Assembly (NCBI RefSeq): GCF_000716785.1 | Contig: NZ_JNYY01000004.1 | Location: forward strand, 62,001-126,000 | Source of the DNA: Amycolatopsis vancoresmycina | GTDB lineage: Bacteria; Actinomycetota; Actinomycetes; Mycobacteriales; Pseudonocardiaceae | Length of the DNA: 64,000 nt | Reading direction: 5' to 3' | In this document: piece after piece, positions 31,778-40,447 of the stretch | Layout: every line of letters begins with the position of its first letter | How positions within the stretch are numbered: position 1 is the stretch's first letter | Made by a program: the position numbers and the translations under genes | The notes under the pieces: generated by a model | What the model saw: the letters and a program-made list of their open reading frames with translations, nothing else | Database searches by the model: none | What the model was told of the DNA's origin: nothing

Positions 31778-33271
31778 ATGACGGGGGTCAAAAACCGGTT
31801 CCTGACGGCCACGGCCGTCATGGCGGTATTGGGCAGCCTGCTGGCGGCACCACCGGCTTCGGCCGCGGGCACCATCGCCTGGCAGCCGTGCGCCGACGCG
31901 CCCGGCGCCGAGTGCGGCACGGTGACCGTGCCGATCGACTGGGCCCACCCGGACCGGGGCACCACGACCCTCGCGCTCGCCCGGCGGAAGGCCACCGATC
32001 CGCAGGCCCGGATCGGCGCGGTCCTGATGGACCCGGGCGGCCCCGGCGGCGCGGGCGCCGGCGAGGTCAAGGCCGGCTGGTCGCTCTCGGCCGAGATCAC
32101 GAAACGCTTCGACACCGTGGGTTTCGACCCGCGCGGCGTCGGCAGCAGCACCTCCATTCTGTGCGGGCTCGCCGAGCTGATCGCCGACCACCCGCAGGTT
32201 CCGCGCAACCAGGCCGAATTCGACCAGCTCGCGCAGTACAACCGGAAGGTCGGCGAGAGCTGCACCCGGATCACCGGCCCGCTGGCGCAGTCCGGTGACA
32301 CGAAGAGCGTCGCGCGGGACATGGACGCCATCCGCGCCGCCCTCGGCGAGCCGAAGCTGACGTACTACGGCGTCTCCTACGGCACGCTGATGGGCCAGCA
32401 GTACGCCGAGCTGTTCCCGGACAGGGTCCGCGCGCTCGTGCTGGACAGCAACATGGACCATTCGCAGTTCACGGCGTGGGAGTTTCTCCACAGCGAGACG
32501 CAGTCGGTGCAGGCGGAGTTCCGCGAGTTCGCCGCCTGGTGCGACCGGACGCCAACCTGCGCCCTGCACGGCAGGGACGTCCCCGAACTGACCCGCGAAC
32601 TGCAGGACAAGGCCGCGCGCGGTGCGCTGAAGGACCCGCAGAGCGGCGAACCGGTCACCCCGCTGGAACTCGCTTCGGTCATCCAGGGCAACTTCTACGG
32701 TCCCGACTGGGACCGGCTGGCCACCGTGCTCAAGTCCCTGGCCGACGGCACCGCGGCCGCCGCGGCGAAGGTGCGCGACGACGTCGGGGTCAACGCCGTC
32801 TTCCAGAGCGTGTTCTGCAACGACTGGCGCCTGCCCGTGCACAGCTTCGCCGAGCTCGAGGTCTACCGCCGGGCGGCCGCGGCGTTCGCGCCGGACGTCA
32901 AGGTCAACGCACTGGGCTGGCGGGCGATCACCGGCTGCATCGGCTGGCCGGACCCGGCGCGCAACCCGCAGCACCCGCTGCAGGTGCACGGCGCGCCGCC
33001 GCTGCTGATGCTGAGCAGCCGGCACGACCCGGCGACGCCGTACGCGTGGTCGCAGGCCGCCGCCCGGCAGAGCGGCAGCACGCTGCTCACCTACGACGGC
33101 TGGGGCCACGGCGCTTACTTCAAGCACAGCCCGTGCGTGACCAAGGCGGCCGACGACTACCTGATCACCGGCGAGCTCCCGGCCCGGGGCACGCACTGCC
33201 CGGCGGTCGAGCCGGGCACGGCGCAGGCCAGGGCCGCCGGGCCGAAACCGCCGTCGACGATCGGCTTCTGA
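31778..33271 (+). CDS. Secreted alpha/beta hydrolase, tripeptidyl-aminopeptidase-like (S33)
   Basis: This 497-residue exported protein has a signal peptide (KNRFLTATAVMAVLGSLLA, cleavage near PASAA), an alpha/beta core with MDPGGPGGAGAG (oxyanion region), the nucleophile elbow YYGVSYGTLMG with Ser200, and a TAP-like C-terminal domain with SSRHDPATPY (Asp) and DGWGHGAY (His). The family removes tripeptides or proline from peptide N-termini outside the cell. Start ATG 31778 follows GAGGGGAAGG. The SGNH esterase gene is 62 bp downstream, giving a secreted hydrolase pair. Confidence 0.9.
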   Translation: MTGVKNRFLTATAVMAVLGSLLAAPPASAAGTIAWQPCADAPGAECGTVTVPIDWAHPDRGTTTLALARRKATDPQARIGAVLMDPGGPGGAGAGEVKAGWSLSAEITKRFDTVGFDPRGVGSSTSILCGLAELIADHPQVPRNQAEFDQLAQYNRKVGESCTRITGPLAQSGDTKSVARDMDAIRAALGEPKLTYYGVSYGTLMGQQYAELFPDRVRALVLDSNMDHSQFTAWEFLHSETQSVQAEFREFAAWCDRTPTCALHGRDVPELTRELQDKAARGALKDPQSGEPVTPLELASVIQGNFYGPDWDRLATVLKSLADGTAAAAAKVRDDVGVNAVFQSVFCNDWRLPVHSFAELEVYRRAAAAFAPDVKVNALGWRAITGCIGWPDPARNPQHPLQVHGAPPLLMLSSRHDPATPYAWSQAAARQSGSTLLTYDGWGHGAYFKHSPCVTKAADDYLITGELPARGTHCPAVEPGTAQARAAGPKPPSTIGF

Positions 33272-33333
33272 CCCTTCCGCCGCGTGGCAGAATCGGTTCC
33301 GGCCACGCAATGGCGCGCGGAAGGAGCCGGGTC

Positions 33334-34179
33334 ATGGGGTTCGGGATCAGGGTTTTCGCCGTCGCCGCGGCCGTCCTCGCCGGGGTGTCGCTGACGACGG
33401 CGCCCGCGGAGGCGACCGGCGACCACGGCCGGTACCTCGCGCTCGGCGACTCCGTCGCGTTCGGCTACCGGCCCGGCGCTGTCACCCCGCCTTCGGACTA
33501 CCTGAACCCGGCCAACTTCCGCGGCTACGCCGAGAAGTACGCGGCCCTTCGCGGGCTCCGGCTCGCCAATGCGTCCTGTCCCGGCGAGACGACGGCGAGC
33601 ATGCTGAGGGCCGGCGCGCAGAGCAACGGCTGCGAGAACTCCCTCGGCTCCCCGGCCGGCTACCGGACGGCGTTCCCGCTCCACGTCGCCTATCCCGGCA
33701 CCCAGATCGACTACGCCGTGGCGTTCCTGCGCGCCCACCGCGACACCCGGCTGGTGACGTTGACGATCGGCGCCAACGACCTGTTCCTCTGCCAGGACAC
33801 CACCCCCGACCACTGCACGAGTTCCTTCCCGGCCGCGCTCGAGCAGGTCGGCCGGAACCTCGCGGCGATCCTCGGTGCCGTGCGGGCGAACTACCGCGGT
33901 GAGCTGGTGCTCGTGTCCTACTACTCGCTCGACTACCGGAACGCGGCCCAGGTATCGCAGGTGAAGGCGCTCGACGCGCTGCTGAGCCGGGTGACCCGGC
34001 GCTACCACGGCGCGGTGGCCGACGGCTTCACGGCGTTCCGGCTGGCCTCCCTGCGCTCCGGCGGCGACCCCTGCGCGGCCGGCCTGCTGATCGCACTACC
34101 CGGCGGCGGCTGCGACGTCCACCCGACGGCGGCCGGACACCGGGTGCTGGCCGCGGCCCTCGCGGTGGCGGCCCGGTGA
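33334..34179 (+). CDS. Secreted SGNH/GDSL lipase-esterase
   Basis: This 281-residue protein starts at ATG 33334 behind AGGAG; an in-frame ATG at 33310 has no ribosome site. A Sec signal ends near PAEAT. Block I is LALGDSVAFGY (nucleophile Ser40), block III is TIGANDLF, and block V is CDVHPTAAGH with Asp261 and His263 completing the triad. Cysteine pairs suggest disulphides, as in other extracellular actinomycete GDSL lipases. It probably cleaves acyl esters outside the cell. Confidence 0.9.
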   Translation: MGFGIRVFAVAAAVLAGVSLTTAPAEATGDHGRYLALGDSVAFGYRPGAVTPPSDYLNPANFRGYAEKYAALRGLRLANASCPGETTASMLRAGAQSNGCENSLGSPAGYRTAFPLHVAYPGTQIDYAVAFLRAHRDTRLVTLTIGANDLFLCQDTTPDHCTSSFPAALEQVGRNLAAILGAVRANYRGELVLVSYYSLDYRNAAQVSQVKALDALLSRVTRRYHGAVADGFTAFRLASLRSGGDPCAAGLLIALPGGGCDVHPTAAGHRVLAAALAVAAR

Positions 34180-34189
34180 AACCGGCGGG

Positions 34190-34414
34190 CTACCGCGGTT
34201 TGCGCCGCCACAGCCCGGTGACGGCGGCCAGCGCACGAGCGGCGGGCGAGGGCACCGGGGCGACCGGCTCCGGGCCGATCCGGCGGCGCATGCGGTAGGC
34301 GAGTTCGAGCACTTCGAGGTCTTCGGGGCGACGCCGGCCGCGGACATCCGGCCGCAGCATCAGCTCCCCGACGGTGACGGGTCTGCCACTGGCACGGTGC
34401 GCCGTGCGCGCCAT
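34190..34414 (-). CDS. Small conserved-N-terminus protein
   Basis: This 74-residue basic protein begins MARTAHRASGRPVTVGELML. The VTV-x-EL-x2-R pattern recurs at the start of the membrane protein encoded at 34975-35634, so the two share an N-terminal module. The middle has EDLEVLELAYRMRRRIG and the end has many Arg. It has no membrane helix. It diverges from the GNAT gene by about 115 bp and converges on the SGNH gene. Function unknown. Confidence 0.6.
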   Translation of the reverse strand: MARTAHRASGRPVTVGELMLRPDVRGRRRPEDLEVLELAYRMRRRIGPEPVAPVPSPAARALAAVTGLWRRKPR

Positions 34415-34530
34415 CAGGAACCTCCGCTGCTTTTCGCCGACCGGGCCCCGATTCTATGAATTCGTTTCGGGTTCGTCACCTTACTGACGAGTTGTGTCCC
34501 GCGCGTGTCCCTCCGCGTTAGCCTCGCGCC

Positions 34531-34971
34531 ATGATCACCATTGGGGGCCTCACCGCGGAAGACCGGCCGACCTGGGAAAATCTGTTCGCCGGCTACAACC
34601 GTTTCTACGGCCGCACGCTCGCGCCGGAACTGCTGGACCGGGCCTGGCGCGAGTTCGCGAGCGGCGAGCGGCTGCACGCACTCGGCGCGCGGCTCGACGG
34701 CGAACTCGTCGGCATCGTCCACTTCCTGACGCACGCGAGCACCACGTCGGCCGACGTCTGTTACCTGCAGGACCTCTTCACCGACGAGAAGGCCCGCGGC
34801 CGCGGGGCGGGCCGCGCGCTGATCGAAGCCGTCGCCGGCTGGGCGCGGGCGCGGGGGTGCGCCCGCATCTACTGGCACACGCAGACGTCGAACACGACCG
34901 CCCGGCGGCTCTACGACCAGGTGGCGCTCGACAAGGGGTTCATGCAGTACCAGATCCCGCTGGACGCGTGA
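34531..34971 (+). CDS. GNAT family N-acetyltransferase
   Basis: This 146-residue protein has the GNAT core: LVGIVHFLTH (strand 4), LQDLFTDEKARGRGAGRALI (motif A with the R-G-R-G-A-G acetyl-CoA loop) and IYWHTQTSNTTARRLYDQVA (motif B). It acetylates an unknown amine acceptor. It ends three bases before the convergent proline-rich membrane gene. A TTAGCCT -10-like word lies about 15 bp before the ATG. Confidence 0.9.
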   Translation: MITIGGLTAEDRPTWENLFAGYNRFYGRTLAPELLDRAWREFASGERLHALGARLDGELVGIVHFLTHASTTSADVCYLQDLFTDEKARGRGAGRALIEAVAGWARARGCARIYWHTQTSNTTARRLYDQVALDKGFMQYQIPLDA

Positions 34972-34974
34972 CGG

Positions 34975-35634
34975 CTAGCGGCGGTGCCGCCCGCCGCCGC
35001 AGCCGTCGTGCCCGCCGCCCGGGAAGCCCGCCGGGCGGCGGCCGGCCCACATCGACTGCCAGTCCGGCAGGTCCGGGCGGCCGCGCGACCAGAGCGGGAC
35101 GTCCGGGATCTCGTGGCGCACCGGCGCCGCCTGCGGGGGCAGCTTCGGTTTCGGCGTTTCCTTGACCTTGCCGACGACCTTGACCGCGCGCGCCAGCGTC
35201 CCGCGGCGCGCGGGCGGGACGACTGCGGAATTCGATTCCGGTTCCGCGACCGGCGGGGCGATCCCGGCCGGTTCCGCGACCGGCGCCACGGATTTCGGAG
35301 CCGGTTTGGCCGGCGGCACGACGACGTCCGCCGGCAGCGGCACCAGCGCCACCGCCGGGGGCTCCAGGCCGGCCGGCGGCCAGGCCGCGCCCGCGGTCCG
35401 CTCCGGCGGCATCGACACCGCCGCGCTGACCCCGCCGGTCAATGCCAGGGCCCCGGCCACCACGGAGAACACCCGCAACCGCGTCAGAGACCTCAGTACG
35501 GGGGATTTTTCCCGGTGGCGTGCCCGCGGGAGCACGACGGTGTCCTCGTCGCGGTAGCGGTCGCGCGGTGCGTCGGAACGGCCCAGCAGCTCGGCGACGG
35601 TCACCCGCTCGGGGCGCGGAGCACTACGTGCCAT
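34975..35634 (-). CDS. Single-pass membrane protein with Pro-rich exterior
   Basis: This 219-residue protein starts at ATG 35634 behind GGAGGG; an upstream start at 35670 is less likely. The cytoplasmic N-terminus (about 60 residues) contains PERVTVAELLGRSD, a module shared with the small protein at 34190-34414. One transmembrane helix follows (VFSVVAGALALTGGVSAAV), then an extracellular part rich in Pro, Ala and Val (PPAKPAPKSVAPVAEPAG) with a basic, glycine-rich C-terminus. It looks like an envelope anchor protein; no enzyme motif is present. Confidence 0.7.
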   Translation of the reverse strand: MARSAPRPERVTVAELLGRSDAPRDRYRDEDTVVLPRARHREKSPVLRSLTRLRVFSVVAGALALTGGVSAAVSMPPERTAGAAWPPAGLEPPAVALVPLPADVVVPPAKPAPKSVAPVAEPAGIAPPVAEPESNSAVVPPARRGTLARAVKVVGKVKETPKPKLPPQAAPVRHEIPDVPLWSRGRPDLPDWQSMWAGRRPAGFPGGGHDGCGGGRHRR

Positions 35635-35734
35635 CAAACCCTCCACCTGGGCCGTCCGGACGTGCGGCAACAGTCCGGACGGCCGATCATAGGAATCGCC
35701 CCCCTTCGTGTAAAGGCTCGTTCACCCACCGTTT

Positions 35735-36430
35735 TCAGGCGAGCCGGCCGCCACCGTCCACATGCAGCACCGAGCCCGTGACGAACGGGTTCGCCAGCAG
35801 CTGGAGGGCGGCCGCCGAGACGTCCGCGGGCCGGCCCACCCGGCGCGCCGGGTTCGCCTCCGCGGTGCGGCGGAAGAACTCGTCCTTCTCCTCGCCGAGC
35901 CGGTCCCACGCACCCGAATCGACGATGCCGGGGGAGATCGCGTTGACCCGGACCGGTGCGAGCTCGACCGCAAGCGCTTCCGCGAGGAACGCGACCGCAC
36001 CGTTCGCCGTCGCCATGACCGCCCGGCCGGGCACCGGGCGCCAGGCCGCGACCCCGGAAAACACGACCATGGCACCACCTTCCCGGAATCGCGGCGCGAA
36101 GTGCTTGGCCAGCATGAGCGGGCCGACCACCTTGGCGTCGAACGCCCGCGTCACCGCGTCCCGGTCCAGCGTGGTGACCGGCCCGTTCGCCGGCGCGGCG
36201 GCGAGCGTGACCAGGAAGTCGATTTCCCCGGCCTGTTCGGCAAGCGCTTTCAGCGACGATTCTTCACTCAGGTCCGCGAATGCGGCGCCGATCCCCGGCT
36301 CCGCCAATCGCGCCGGATTCCGCCCGGCCCAGGTGACTTCGGCCCCCGCCGCGTGCGCGTCCACCGCGATCCGCCGGGCGATCCCCGAACCCCCGCCCAC
36401 GACGACCAGGCGCTTTCCCTCGAACGACAT
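35735..36430 (-). CDS. SDR-fold protein lacking the usual YxxxK
   Basis: This 231-residue Rossmann protein has an intact dinucleotide loop (LVVVGGGSGIARRI) and VNAISPGIVDSGAWD. Where classical short-chain dehydrogenases have YxxxK it reads AVMATANGAVAFL, so Met and Asn replace the catalytic Tyr and Lys. That pattern is known in one SDR subgroup, whose mechanism differs or which only bind NAD(P). ATG 36430 follows AAGGAG. It diverges from a LysR regulator with 103 bp between, which probably controls it. Confidence 0.85.
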   Translation of the reverse strand: MSFEGKRLVVVGGGSGIARRIAVDAHAAGAEVTWAGRNPARLAEPGIGAAFADLSEESSLKALAEQAGEIDFLVTLAAAPANGPVTTLDRDAVTRAFDAKVVGPLMLAKHFAPRFREGGAMVVFSGVAAWRPVPGRAVMATANGAVAFLAEALAVELAPVRVNAISPGIVDSGAWDRLGEEKDEFFRRTAEANPARRVGRPADVSAAALQLLANPFVTGSVLHVDGGGRLA

Positions 36431-36525
36431 TTCCGTGCTCCTTCCGTCTCGCACGCCGGGTTCAGCGCTGCGCGAGCCGGGAACCATCCCGTCGTCCACC
36501 GAAGGTTTTCGATGGTTGCGATAGA

Positions 36526-36535
36526 ATTCGCGAAT
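36526..36535. promoter_or_regulatory. Palindrome over the LysR start
   Basis: The perfect 10-bp palindrome ATTCGCGAAT overlaps the LysR start codon and lies next to a TAGAAT -10-like word (36522-36527). It is a plausible autoregulatory site in the divergent SDR/LysR interval. Confidence 0.35.
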
Positions 36536-37448
36536 GCCTACGCTGCGCGCGCTCGAGTGCCTCGTCGCGGTCCTCGACGCCGGGTCGATCACCGAGGCGG
36601 CCGCGCGGCTGCACCTGTCCCAGCCCGCGCTGTCCCACCAGATCGGCGCGCTCGAGCGGGAACTCGGGACGCCGGTGCTGGAACGGCTGCCGCGCGGGGT
36701 CCGCCCGACCGCCGCGGGACGCGCGGTGCTCACGGACGCGCGGGCGGCGCTGGCCGCCGCCGAACGGGTCGTCCGGACCGGCCGCGCGGTGGCCGGCGGC
36801 GGCGAAGGCACCCTCCGGATCGCCTGCGCGGAGACGATGACCGCCGGCCTGCTCGCCCCGGTGCTGCGCGCCTGGCACCGCCACCGCCCGGAGGTGCTGA
36901 TCACGCTGACCGAGACCACGAGCGCGGATGCGCTGGCCGAGGCGCTGGAGGCGGGCGAAGCGGACGTCGCCGCCGGGCCGCGGCCGAGCCGCTGGACCGG
37001 GCCGGCCGAGCTGGTGGGGCGCGAGGAGATCGTCGTCGCGCTGGCCGCGGATCACCCGCTCGCCACCCGCGCAACGGTCCCGATGTCTGCCCTCGCGGGC
37101 ATTCCGGTGGTGCACTACCACCGCGACAATGGCCTCGGCGGCTGGCTCGACCAGGAGGCGGCGCGGCGCGGAACGGCGCTGGAGGCGGTGATGCGGACGA
37201 AACAGGCGGCGACGGCGGCCCAGCTCGCCGCGGCCGGGCTCGGCGTGGCACTGGTCCCGACCACCGCGCTCACCCGCACCTTCGCGGGCGCGCTGCGGCG
37301 GCTCGCACCGGCGCTGCACCGGGACGTCGTGACGTTCACGGCGACGCCGTCGGATTCGCTCGTCCGGCGGTTTTCCTCGGACGTGCGGCAGCGCGGGCTC
37401 ACCGTCCCCGGTGTCCTGCTGGACAAACTGTCCGCAGCAGTGCGTTAA
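36534..37448 (+). CDS. LysR family transcriptional regulator
   Basis: This 304-residue protein has the standard N-terminal helix-turn-helix (LVAVLDAGSITEAAARLHLS, QPALSHQIGALERELGTPVL) and a C-terminal periplasmic-binding-type effector domain (EGTLRIACAETMTAGLLAPV). It is transcribed away from the SDR gene, the usual layout for a LysR activator and its target. A palindrome overlaps its start. The effector is unknown. Confidence 0.92.
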   Translation: MPTLRALECLVAVLDAGSITEAAARLHLSQPALSHQIGALERELGTPVLERLPRGVRPTAAGRAVLTDARAALAAAERVVRTGRAVAGGGEGTLRIACAETMTAGLLAPVLRAWHRHRPEVLITLTETTSADALAEALEAGEADVAAGPRPSRWTGPAELVGREEIVVALAADHPLATRATVPMSALAGIPVVHYHRDNGLGGWLDQEAARRGTALEAVMRTKQAATAAQLAAAGLGVALVPTTALTRTFAGALRRLAPALHRDVVTFTATPSDSLVRRFSSDVRQRGLTVPGVLLDKLSAAVR

Positions 37449-37643
37449 GTTTCGGTGAATCTGACAGATTCCCTCCTAACGTTTTGTGCCATCCGGACGA
37501 ACTTCTTCGTGAGGACGGGTTTTTGCTGCGCCATTCGCCAAAGTTCGGTTCCATCGGATAGCTTGCTCCTACCGGTCAGTACCGGTGGGTGAGGCCGATC
37601 GAGTGAGGCGATCAGCGACAGATCGAGGGAAGCGGGGACGTCC

Positions 37644-38807
37644 ATGCCCAAGCACCGGCCACGTCGCAAGAGCACGCGTTCGGTCCGCCGGGCCGCCGCC
37701 GCGCTCGCGGGTGGGGCGCTCGTCGTGCTGCCCACGTTGACCACCGGGCTGCCCACGCCGGTCGTGGTCGCCGACGCCGGCAACGGCGGCGTCCTGCCGG
37801 ACCGGGCCGCCCCGGCGCAGCAGCCGAACGTCGTCATGCCGCCGATCGCCGTCGACGGCAGCCTGCCGCAGCCCCCGCTGCCCGAGCCGCTGGTCGTGCC
37901 GGGCGGGCGCGCCGGGTCCGCGGGCATCTCCGGGCCGCTCGGCATCCCGGCGAGCATGCTCAAGGCGTACAAGAACGCCGCCGACATCCTCGCCAAGGAG
38001 CAGCCGAACTGCCACCTGGACTGGGCGCTGATCGCGAGCATCGGCCGGATCGAGTCGAACCACGCGCGCGGCGGGTACGTCAACGCCAACGGCGACACGC
38101 TGGAGCCGATCCTCGGCCCGGTGCTCAACGGCGCCGGCGCGTTCGCCGCGATCCCGGACACCGACGGCGGCAAGTACGACGGCGACCCGGTCTGGGACCG
38201 CGCGGTCGGCCCGACCCAGTTCATCCCGTCGACCTGGCGCGGTTACGCCTCCGACGGCAACGGCGACGGCGTGTCCAACCCGAACAACATCTACGACGAA
38301 GCCCTGGCCACCGCGCGCTACCTCTGCTCGGGCGGACTGGACCTCTCGACGGATTCGGGGCAGCGGGTCGCCGTGCGCCGCTACAACAACTCGCAGTCCT
38401 ATGTGGACACGGTGCTGGCGTGGGCCGCGGCCTACCGCGCCGGGGTGTCCCAGCTGCCCGACAGCCAGGTCCCGATCGGCGCCCCGGACGCCCCGGACGC
38501 CGCCGCGGCGGGCGCCCCGGTCGGCGTCCCGGCCCCGCCGGCGGCACCGCCGGTGGTCGTCCTGCCGCCGGGCTCGCTGCCGGTGACGACGACGCCTTCG
38601 TCGCCGACCTCGACCACCCCGGCCTCGACCACCCCCTCGTCGACGACGCCCACGTCCTCGACACCCACGTCGACCCCGCCGTCGACGCCCACCACGCCGC
38701 CGTCGACGACCAGCACGACCCCGCCGCCGTCGACGACGGCGGCCAACACCCCGGCCGACTCGGCGGGCACCTCGACCACGACCACGTCGACCAGCGCGAC
38801 GGGGTGA
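37644..38807 (+). CDS. Secreted lytic transglycosylase with Thr/Ser/Pro tail
   Basis: This 387-residue exported peptidoglycan hydrolase has a basic signal region (RRAAAALAGGALVVLPTL), a proline-rich spacer, and an MltB-like domain from about residue 100 to 265 with LIASIGRIESNHARGG, where Glu137 is the catalytic acid, and VGPTQFIPSTW. Residues about 310-387 are a mucin-like Thr/Ser/Pro tail that could be O-glycosylated and reach through the wall. The stop codon overlaps the next small gene in GTGA. The 195-bp leader has no clear riboswitch. Confidence 0.9.
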   Translation: MPKHRPRRKSTRSVRRAAAALAGGALVVLPTLTTGLPTPVVVADAGNGGVLPDRAAPAQQPNVVMPPIAVDGSLPQPPLPEPLVVPGGRAGSAGISGPLGIPASMLKAYKNAADILAKEQPNCHLDWALIASIGRIESNHARGGYVNANGDTLEPILGPVLNGAGAFAAIPDTDGGKYDGDPVWDRAVGPTQFIPSTWRGYASDGNGDGVSNPNNIYDEALATARYLCSGGLDLSTDSGQRVAVRRYNNSQSYVDTVLAWAAAYRAGVSQLPDSQVPIGAPDAPDAAAAGAPVGVPAPPAAPPVVVLPPGSLPVTTTPSSPTSTTPASTTPSSTTPTSSTPTSTPPSTPTTPPSTTSTTPPPSTTAANTPADSAGTSTTTTSTSATG

Positions 38808-39064
38808 GCCCGGTGGAACCGTTCCTGGTGCACATCCGCTGCGACACCGACGGCTACACCCACGCGATCACCGAGGACGAGTTCGCGGCGGGCCGCCACG
38901 AGGGCCGCTTCCGCGCGGTCTGCGGCCACGAGGTCCTGGCGGCCCCGATGATCGAGGAACCCGGCCGGTTCGACCCGGAGTGCCGGGAGGTACTGCGCGA
39001 GGGTGCGGCGCCCTCGGTGCCGACGCAGGAGCGGCGCCGCCTGAGGTGGCGCACGCGCCGCTAG
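38804..39064 (+). CDS. Small conserved actinobacterial protein
   Basis: This 86-residue protein starts at GTG 38804 in a 4-bp overlap with the transglycosylase stop (a second GTG at 38813 is possible). It contains FLVHIRCDTDGYTHAITEDE and FRAVCGHEVLAAPM with three cysteines that could bind metal, and ends in an Arg-rich tail. It is translated with the transglycosylase but has no signal peptide, so it acts inside the cell. Function unknown. Confidence 0.65.
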   Translation: MSPVEPFLVHIRCDTDGYTHAITEDEFAAGRHEGRFRAVCGHEVLAAPMIEEPGRFDPECREVLREGAAPSVPTQERRRLRWRTRR

Positions 39065-39183
39065 CCGCGTGATCAGCCCCGGATCTCGCGTGATCAGACC
39101 CGTAACTCGCGTGATCAGGGCCGTAACTCGCGAGTTCCGGCCGCAATCACGCCGGTCACGGCCCCAATCACGCCGGTTACGGG
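39065..39183. repeat. Array of forward and inverted 21-bp repeats between convergent genes
   Basis: Three forward copies of a unit close to ctcgcgtgatcaggnccgtaa (39065-39084, 39085-39105, 39106-39126) and a degenerate fourth are followed by two inverted copies (39144-39165, 39166-39183; caatcacgccggtcacgg). The array can fold into a large hairpin and probably ends transcription from both sides. It resembles dispersed repeats common in Amycolatopsis intergenic DNA. Confidence 0.75.
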
Positions 39184-39202
39184 TTCCGTCGCGGCGGCGG
39201 TG

Positions 39203-39973
39203 CTAGTCCACCAGCGCCTGGATCCCGTCGAGCATCCGGTTGAGCCCGAACTCGTACGCCGTGTCCCCCTGGGCCTTGGCTCCCTGGTCGAAGCCGCCGC
39301 CCAGCCAGATGCGGTTCATCGCCGGGTGGGCGTCCACCACGAAGTAGTTCTCCCAGAACGACGACCGCTGGTGCCACCACGCCTCGGTCGACTGGCCCGT
39401 GCTCCGCTCCAGCCGGGTGTTCTCCGCGTCGAGGGCCGCGTTCGCGTCGACGTAGGTGCCGATCCCGTTGGCCGCCGCGACCGCCTCGCGCGGTGGCAGG
39501 CCCAGCGCGTCCATGATCGACAGCAGGTACTCCTGGCCCGCCAGCTGGCCGGGGCCGAGCGGCGGCCGGACGCGCGAGACCTCGCACAGCCACGGGTGCT
39601 CCCGGTACGCCTGCCGCGTCCGCTCGGCGTACAGCGCCACCTGCGCGCGCCAGTCCCCCGGGCGCGGTTCGCCCGGGCCCGGCAGCCGCCGCCCGACGAG
39701 GACGTCGTCGACCATCAGGTCCACCAGCTCCGCTTTGCCCGGCACGTACGTGTACAGGGTCATCGTGCCGGCGCCCAGTTCCTTCGCGACGCGGTGCATC
39801 GACGCGGCGGCGAGCCCGTCGGCGTCCGCGACCGCGACCGCCGCGGCGACGATCCGCTCGATCGTCAGCGTGGGGCGGCGGCCCCTGGTCGGCTCGGGGG
39901 TGCCGCCGCGGGCACGCCAGAGCAACGCGAGCGTCCGGTCGATGTCCTCGGCACCACTGCGTTCGACGGTCAT
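39203..39973 (-). CDS. TetR family regulator (TetR_C, tetracycline-repressor subtype)
   Basis: This 256-residue protein has an N-terminal extension (residues 1-35) and a HTH in TIERIVAAAVAVADADGLAA and MHRVAKELGAGTMTLYTYV, then PGKAELVDLMVDDVL. The C-terminal domain fits the TetR/ActII type that controls efflux genes. Start ATG 39973 follows GAGGGG. It diverges from the DUF1992 gene by 60 bp, but that protein is not a typical TetR target, so the regulon is unknown. Confidence 0.9.
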   Translation of the reverse strand: MTVERSGAEDIDRTLALLWRARGGTPEPTRGRRPTLTIERIVAAAVAVADADGLAAASMHRVAKELGAGTMTLYTYVPGKAELVDLMVDDVLVGRRLPGPGEPRPGDWRAQVALYAERTRQAYREHPWLCEVSRVRPPLGPGQLAGQEYLLSIMDALGLPPREAVAAANGIGTYVDANAALDAENTRLERSTGQSTEAWWHQRSSFWENYFVVDAHPAMNRIWLGGGFDQGAKAQGDTAYEFGLNRMLDGIQALVD

Positions 39974-40033
39974 GCGGTCCCCTCGCTTTTCCCGGGACAC
40001 TACCCTGGAAGGCGGACGGAGGGGGTGTCACCG

Positions 40034-40447
40034 ATGACCGCACGCAAGCCGCCCAAGGTGTCCTTCCGCTGGTGGGTCGACCGGCAGATCGACGAGGCCA
40101 GGGAGCGCGGCGAGTTCGACGACCTGCCCGGCACCGGGCAGCCGCTGCCGAAGCCGACCGGCAACGACGCGGCGACCGACTGGGTGCTGCGCGAAGTCCG
40201 CAAGGGCGGCCACGACACGAAGGCGTTGCTGCCCCCGGCGCTCGCGCTCAAGCGCGAGGTCCAGGACCTGCCGGACCGGCTCGCCGCGGAGCGGACCGAA
40301 CGGCGGGTGCGGGAGCTCGTCGAGGACCTCAACACCCGCATCCGCCATGCCTACCTCAACCACCTCTCCGGCCCGCCGCTCACGGTGGCGCTGGTGGACG
40401 CCGAAGAGGCGGTCGAGGACTGGCGGCGCTCACGAGCCGCGTCGTAG
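40034..40447 (+). CDS. DUF1992 (DnaJ-subfamily C28-like) protein
   Basis: This 137-residue protein contains the DUF1992 core FRWWVDRQIDEARERGEFDD followed by LPGTGQPLPKP, shared with the eukaryotic DNAJC28 domain. It has no J-domain and is soluble; its biochemical role is unknown. The last 18 bp overlap the 3' end of the convergent YidC-like gene. ATG 40034 begins the domain. Confidence 0.9.
   Translation: MTARKPPKVSFRWWVDRQIDEARERGEFDDLPGTGQPLPKPTGNDAATDWVLREVRKGGHDTKALLPPALALKREVQDLPDRLAAERTERRVRELVEDLNTRIRHAYLNHLSGPPLTVALVDAEEAVEDWRRSRAAS

Noticed and set aside
37449..37643. c-di-AMP (ydaO) riboswitch before the lytic transglycosylase
   Set aside because: The family is common before such genes, but the conserved GGGGGAACC-like and GGGGUGAAU-like parts are missing.
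39065..39183. CRISPR array
   Set aside because: The units are head-to-tail without unique spacers and some are inverted; no cas gene is present.
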